Origin: Alteromonas ponticola
GTDB taxonomy: Bacteria; Pseudomonadota; Gammaproteobacteria; Enterobacterales; Alteromonadaceae
Direction of reading: 5' to 3'
NCBI RefSeq assembly: GCF_012911815.1
Contig: NZ_JAATNW010000010.1
Span: 1 to 64,000, forward strand
Length of the DNA: 64,000 bases
The position numbers and the translations under genes were made by a program. How positions within the stretch are numbered: the first letter of the stretch is position 1; each line of letters begins with the position of its first letter. Below the pieces are notes generated by a model that saw only the letters and a program-made list of their open reading frames with translations, was not told the origin of the DNA and searched no databases. This document shows positions 61,216-64,000 of this stretch, piece by piece.

Positions 61216-62193
61216 TTGTTTCATCATCGTTATATAACGCCGAGCTTATATTCACTCCTCTTGTGCGTCCACGTTCAAGCCATCTCTGCGTCGTTGCCCA
61301 CAGATTACCAACTGACTCAGGCAGTACAAAATTTAAAGATTCTTGCTGACGACAAAATGGAAGGAAGAAAAACGGGTACACCGGGCCACAAAATCGCGGC
61401 AGGGTTTATCAGTGATGCTTTCTCAGCAATGCAGCTTGGTCACTTTTCCCCCGGCTATTTTCAGCCTTTTACCTATGAGCAAGGCTGGAACGAAAAAACC
61501 GGCGTTAATGTCGTCGGTCTGATTGAGGGAAGTGAGTTTGCTGATGACTATATTGTCATTTCAGCCCACTACGACCATTTAGGCATTAAGGGGCGGCACA
61601 TTTTTAATGGCGCTGACGATAATGCGTCTGGTGTGGCTGCAATGCTGGCCCTGGCCAACTATTTCACTGTACACAGACCACATCACTCAATCATTTTTTT
61701 GGCTACCGATGTTGAAGAAGCTGGGCTTAGGGGAGCAAAAGCGTTTCTTTCATCTTCCCCCATTAAAGCGGTGCAGATAAGGTTGAATATTAATATTGAT
61801 ATGATTGGAAATGGTGGCAAAAGACATGAGTTATATGTGCTGACGCCCCCAGACGTGTATTTCACTCCGCTTGTTCATCAGTATATTGCAGCGCATTCTA
61901 AGGCGACATTTCGGTTGAAGGCGGGCCAACCCAGAAAGATAAACCGAAGAAGTCTTTTGGAAAGCAGAATTGACTGGCGCAGAGCAAGTGATCATGCTGT
62001 GTTTGCGAATGTTGGCATTGATTATATTTATTTTGGTAACGATATACACAAGCACTATCACCAGCCCAGCGATACATTCGAAAATATAAATGTGGATTTT
62101 TTCAAATCTTCGTTAGTCCATATAACAGATCTGGTCAGTCAGCTTGACCGATTGAACCTTCGTTCCCGTAAAGTCAATTCAGCGAATGAGTGA
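61216..62193 (+). CDS. Secreted M28-family metallopeptidase
   Basis: About 325 residues from a TTG at 61216 (AGGTGGGG seven bases upstream); a GTG at 61204 is the alternative. A signal peptide (YSLLLCVHVQAISA) precedes the peptidase domain. The two-zinc site is visible in order: HYDHLG, GADDNASG, VEEAGLRG, IDMIGN and a final His (HKHYHQP). Length and motifs fit the M28 aminopeptidase/peptidase group. It stands alone between the two-component unit and an unrelated gene. Confidence 0.87.
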   Translation: MFHHRYITPSLYSLLLCVHVQAISASLPTDYQLTQAVQNLKILADDKMEGRKTGTPGHKIAAGFISDAFSAMQLGHFSPGYFQPFTYEQGWNEKTGVNVVGLIEGSEFADDYIVISAHYDHLGIKGRHIFNGADDNASGVAAMLALANYFTVHRPHHSIIFLATDVEEAGLRGAKAFLSSSPIKAVQIRLNINIDMIGNGGKRHELYVLTPPDVYFTPLVHQYIAAHSKATFRLKAGQPRKINRRSLLESRIDWRRASDHAVFANVGIDYIYFGNDIHKHYHQPSDTFENINVDFFKSSLVHITDLVSQLDRLNLRSRKVNSANE

Positions 62194-62197
62194 AAAA

Positions 62198-62218
62198 CCT
62201 CAGAGCATGCTCCTGAGG
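62198..62218. terminator. Hairpin after the M28 peptidase gene
   Basis: CCTCAG and CTGAGG enclose the inner palindrome AGCATGCT. The plus strand lacks a T-run, but five A residues precede it, so it would be a normal terminator on the minus strand and a weaker one on the plus strand. Confidence 0.5.
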
Positions 62219-62308
62219 AAATGAACCTTACGACATGCGTTTTTCGTATAGAGAGAAAATGTGTAATCCAGTGGTATGCACACCATTTGAATTAGACGGA
62301 AAATAAAA

Positions 62309-63007
62309 ATGAACACACGCAGATGGTCTCTCGTTTGGTTTGCTGCGTTGGTCTGCTCTACAGATATCTTCGCAACCCCCATCACCGCTGCAGATTATGA
62401 CGGATTAAATTTAGGCCCGGCGATAGTGGGTCCTGTAGGGCCGGAAGTCGAAACGTCGTTAACCAATGAAAATGGTAACAGTGTCGGAGATCTATCCAGC
62501 AGCGTTAATTGTCCCGCCAGTTTTAATCAATGCGTTCCTGCCGAAAATCCAGCGAATACAATTTATACCTATATCCATGTGATCACACCAGGAGAGGATG
62601 CGCCAAATGATCCGCCTTTTCACAATCCGTTACCGGTTGAGGCGTTTGACGATGTGCAAAAATTTAACCTGGGCTTCAGCGCAAGCGGATTTAACGGCGT
62701 CGCCGGTTTCAGCTTTAGTGATGCGGCGGATGCCGGCGTAATGTTTGAAATCAATGTCAATGAGCAGGACCAAATAATTTGGGAAACCATGACGGCTGAC
62801 TGGGATACGGGTGAAAGTATTCGATTTTTCTGGCAAACAACACAAGCCCCATCAGGTCCTGATGGAAGTTACGCAATTAGCAATGAAGTGGGCGAAGGCG
62901 TGGGAGAGGGCCCCCTCCCCAGCGTGCCTATCAATGTCACCGAACCCTTTGCTGCTATCATGTTTATACTTATTGGAATTGCGTTGTATCGACGAGACTC
63001 TGATTAA
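62309..63007 (+). CDS. Exported protein with PEP-CTERM-like C-terminal signal
   Basis: A 232-residue protein with an N-terminal signal peptide (WSLVWFAALVCSTDIFA). A compact acidic middle has no known domain but two Cys (VNCPASFNQC). The C-terminal stretch is VPINVTEPFAAIMFILIGIA followed by LYRRDSD: a short EP motif, a hydrophobic helix and an Arg pair. That is the shape of exosortase (PEP-CTERM) sorting signals, although the motif reads TEP instead of PEP. Exosortase-anchored proteins are usually tied to exopolysaccharide export. No exosortase is in the window. The middle of the protein is of unknown function. Confidence 0.65.
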   Translation: MNTRRWSLVWFAALVCSTDIFATPITAADYDGLNLGPAIVGPVGPEVETSLTNENGNSVGDLSSSVNCPASFNQCVPAENPANTIYTYIHVITPGEDAPNDPPFHNPLPVEAFDDVQKFNLGFSASGFNGVAGFSFSDAADAGVMFEINVNEQDQIIWETMTADWDTGESIRFFWQTTQAPSGPDGSYAISNEVGEGVGEGPLPSVPINVTEPFAAIMFILIGIALYRRDSD

Positions 63008-63024
63008 GCAGTAAGCCTGTAGGT

Positions 63025-64000
63025 TTAGCATTTAATGCGCGGTATATCGCTCCAGCGGGTGGTGTAACGTGGCGACAGAAAAGCCTGTTTCATGTGAAAT
63101 TTCTGCTCAGCACCTACCGCAGCAAACTGCAACGCATTACGGCCGAACTTTGTGTTGATGGCGTCAAGGCACCTCATGAGCTGCGTATCGTCTGGAGACG
63201 AACTGAACAAATCACCCTGAGATTGAAACTGTTCCGTTAAATCTAACAAGCCTACTCCGCACTTATAAAAGTCGACCCCTGTTTTGTATATTTTATCAAC
63301 CGCTTTACTTACCGCAGCAACAATCACACGCGTGTCTGCGGTAGCAAATGGAAATTGTTTAAAAACCGTTTCCTTATAGTATCCCTTCGTATCATGCGGG
63401 GAACTGGCCGCAAATAAAACCACGCTTTTCGTGCCGCTATTTTGTTTACGCAGCTTTTTGCACGCAATCTGTGCATGCATGGTAAGTGCATACCGCAGCT
63501 GTTCCTTTTCGGTTATACGCTCACCAAAACTACGTGTGCTGTACAACTCTTTTTTATCTGGCCTTACATCGTGCCAGCTTAATCTAAGTTCCCCGTTCAA
63601 TTCGCGTACGGTATTTTCGACCACAACACTAAATTGTTTGCCAATGTTAAGAGGGCAGTGGCTGGCGAGATCCTGAGCGGTCTTGATACCCATATCATCA
63701 AACCTTCGACCTAGACGTTTACCTACTCCCCACACATCGGTAGCCGCCATCATACTGAGTACCCGATTGCGTTCTTCTGCCGCGGATAATACCGCGACGC
63801 CATTAAATCCCTGCACCTTTTTAGCGGCGTGATTGGCTGCTTTGGCGAGGGTTGGGGTTGGGCCAAATCCCACGCCAACCGGCAACCTCACTTCTTTCCA
63901 GATTTTACGACGCAGCGCTTCTCCGAAAGCAAACCAGTTTTGCTCTGCGTCATTAAAATCAAATTTAAGAAAGCACTCGTCGATTGAATATATGTGGGCT
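63025..64000 (-). CDS. umuC: Translesion DNA polymerase V subunit UmuC (5' part outside window)
   Basis: The frame is open to the right edge, so the start is missing and 325 codons are visible. The Y-family SIDE motif (HIYSIDECFL) is at the edge and is followed by VRLPVGVGFGPTPTLAKAANHAAKK, here broken up as PVGVGFGP and TLAKAANHAAKK, the UmuC palm motif. Then come GVGKRLGRRFDDMGI (helix-hairpin-helix region) and the C-terminal little-finger part, and it ends in LSPRYTTRWSDIP. UmuC copies past lesions as part of polymerase V with UmuD'. The umuD gene would be upstream, beyond the window. Confidence 0.93.
   Translation of the reverse strand, partial: AHIYSIDECFLKFDFNDAEQNWFAFGEALRRKIWKEVRLPVGVGFGPTPTLAKAANHAAKKVQGFNGVAVLSAAEERNRVLSMMAATDVWGVGKRLGRRFDDMGIKTAQDLASHCPLNIGKQFSVVVENTVRELNGELRLSWHDVRPDKKELYSTRSFGERITEKEQLRYALTMHAQIACKKLRKQNSGTKSVVLFAASSPHDTKGYYKETVFKQFPFATADTRVIVAAVSKAVDKIYKTGVDFYKCGVGLLDLTEQFQSQGDLFSSSPDDTQLMRCLDAINTKFGRNALQFAAVGAEQKFHMKQAFLSPRYTTRWSDIPRIKC

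Overview
The window looks like chromosome of a marine Gammaproteobacterium of the Alteromonadales (Alteromonas/Paraglaciecola-like). The reasons are two large TonB-dependent receptors, one of them followed by the SapC / cupin / tryptophan-halogenase set, a sulfatase-rich glycan-utilisation locus under a LacI-type regulator, MipA, SMR and UmuC genes of proteobacterial type, and moderate GC. This assignment is inference from gene content. I saw no tRNA, rRNA or CRISPR array.

Layout. (1) 0-6 kb: an orphan transglutaminase-like protein, then an A/T-rich segment with a cobalamin-dependent radical SAM enzyme and a decayed IS3-family element, then an AEC-family permease. A diverged copy of the last 13 codons of that permease lies at 1256-1303, on the far side of the segment, as if the segment had been inserted there. 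(2) 6-27 kb: a polysaccharide-utilisation locus. One minus-strand run encodes a TonB receptor, a GH144/glucoamylase-like enzyme, a GH3 glucosidase, a sulfatase, a sugar/H+ symporter, a GH2 enzyme with a malectin-like tail and an esterase. A second run encodes a GH31 enzyme and another sulfatase. A divergent LacI-family regulator and an MFS permease follow. An identical 14-bp operator-like word lies before the receptor, before the GH31 gene and inside the MFS gene. (3) 27-32 kb: an octaheme cytochrome with TPRs, a secreted metallophosphoesterase, a WYL-type regulator and a cold-shock protein. (4) 32-41 kb: an accessory-looking region with a sugar-transfer-type ATP-grasp protein, two adjacent asparagine-synthetase-like proteins (one with an altered PP-loop), a stress-type glycine-zipper membrane protein, MipA/OmpV, and a small cluster of two double-glycine-leader peptides plus a tiny membrane protein, which I read as a candidate two-peptide bacteriocin with its immunity protein. 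(5) 41-49 kb: TonB receptor 2 with two flavin-dependent halogenase-like proteins, SapC and a JmjC-like cupin. (6) 49.6-58 kb: a four-gene signalling operon with a 2005-residue soluble hybrid kinase carrying a long HAMP-type array, CheR, a receiver-kinase and a stand-alone receiver. (7) 58-64 kb: a membrane protein, an SMR transporter and a DesK/DesR-like two-component pair; an M28 peptidase; a protein with a PEP-CTERM-like tail; and the 3' part of umuC running off the window.

How the genes fit together. In region 2 the receptor imports an oligosaccharide, lipoprotein and periplasmic hydrolases and sulfatases trim it, and the two MFS permeases take up the products, with the LacI-family protein as the probable sensor. 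In region 5 receptor 2 has its own, different LacI-type operators. Both receptor genes are separated from their enzyme genes by a strong intrinsic terminator, a layout expected to give more receptor than enzyme. The candidates most worth testing as undescribed systems are the peptide pair at 40.6-41.2 kb, the ATP-grasp/asparagine-synthetase island at 32.7-38.3 kb and the B12 radical SAM island at 1.3-5.2 kb.
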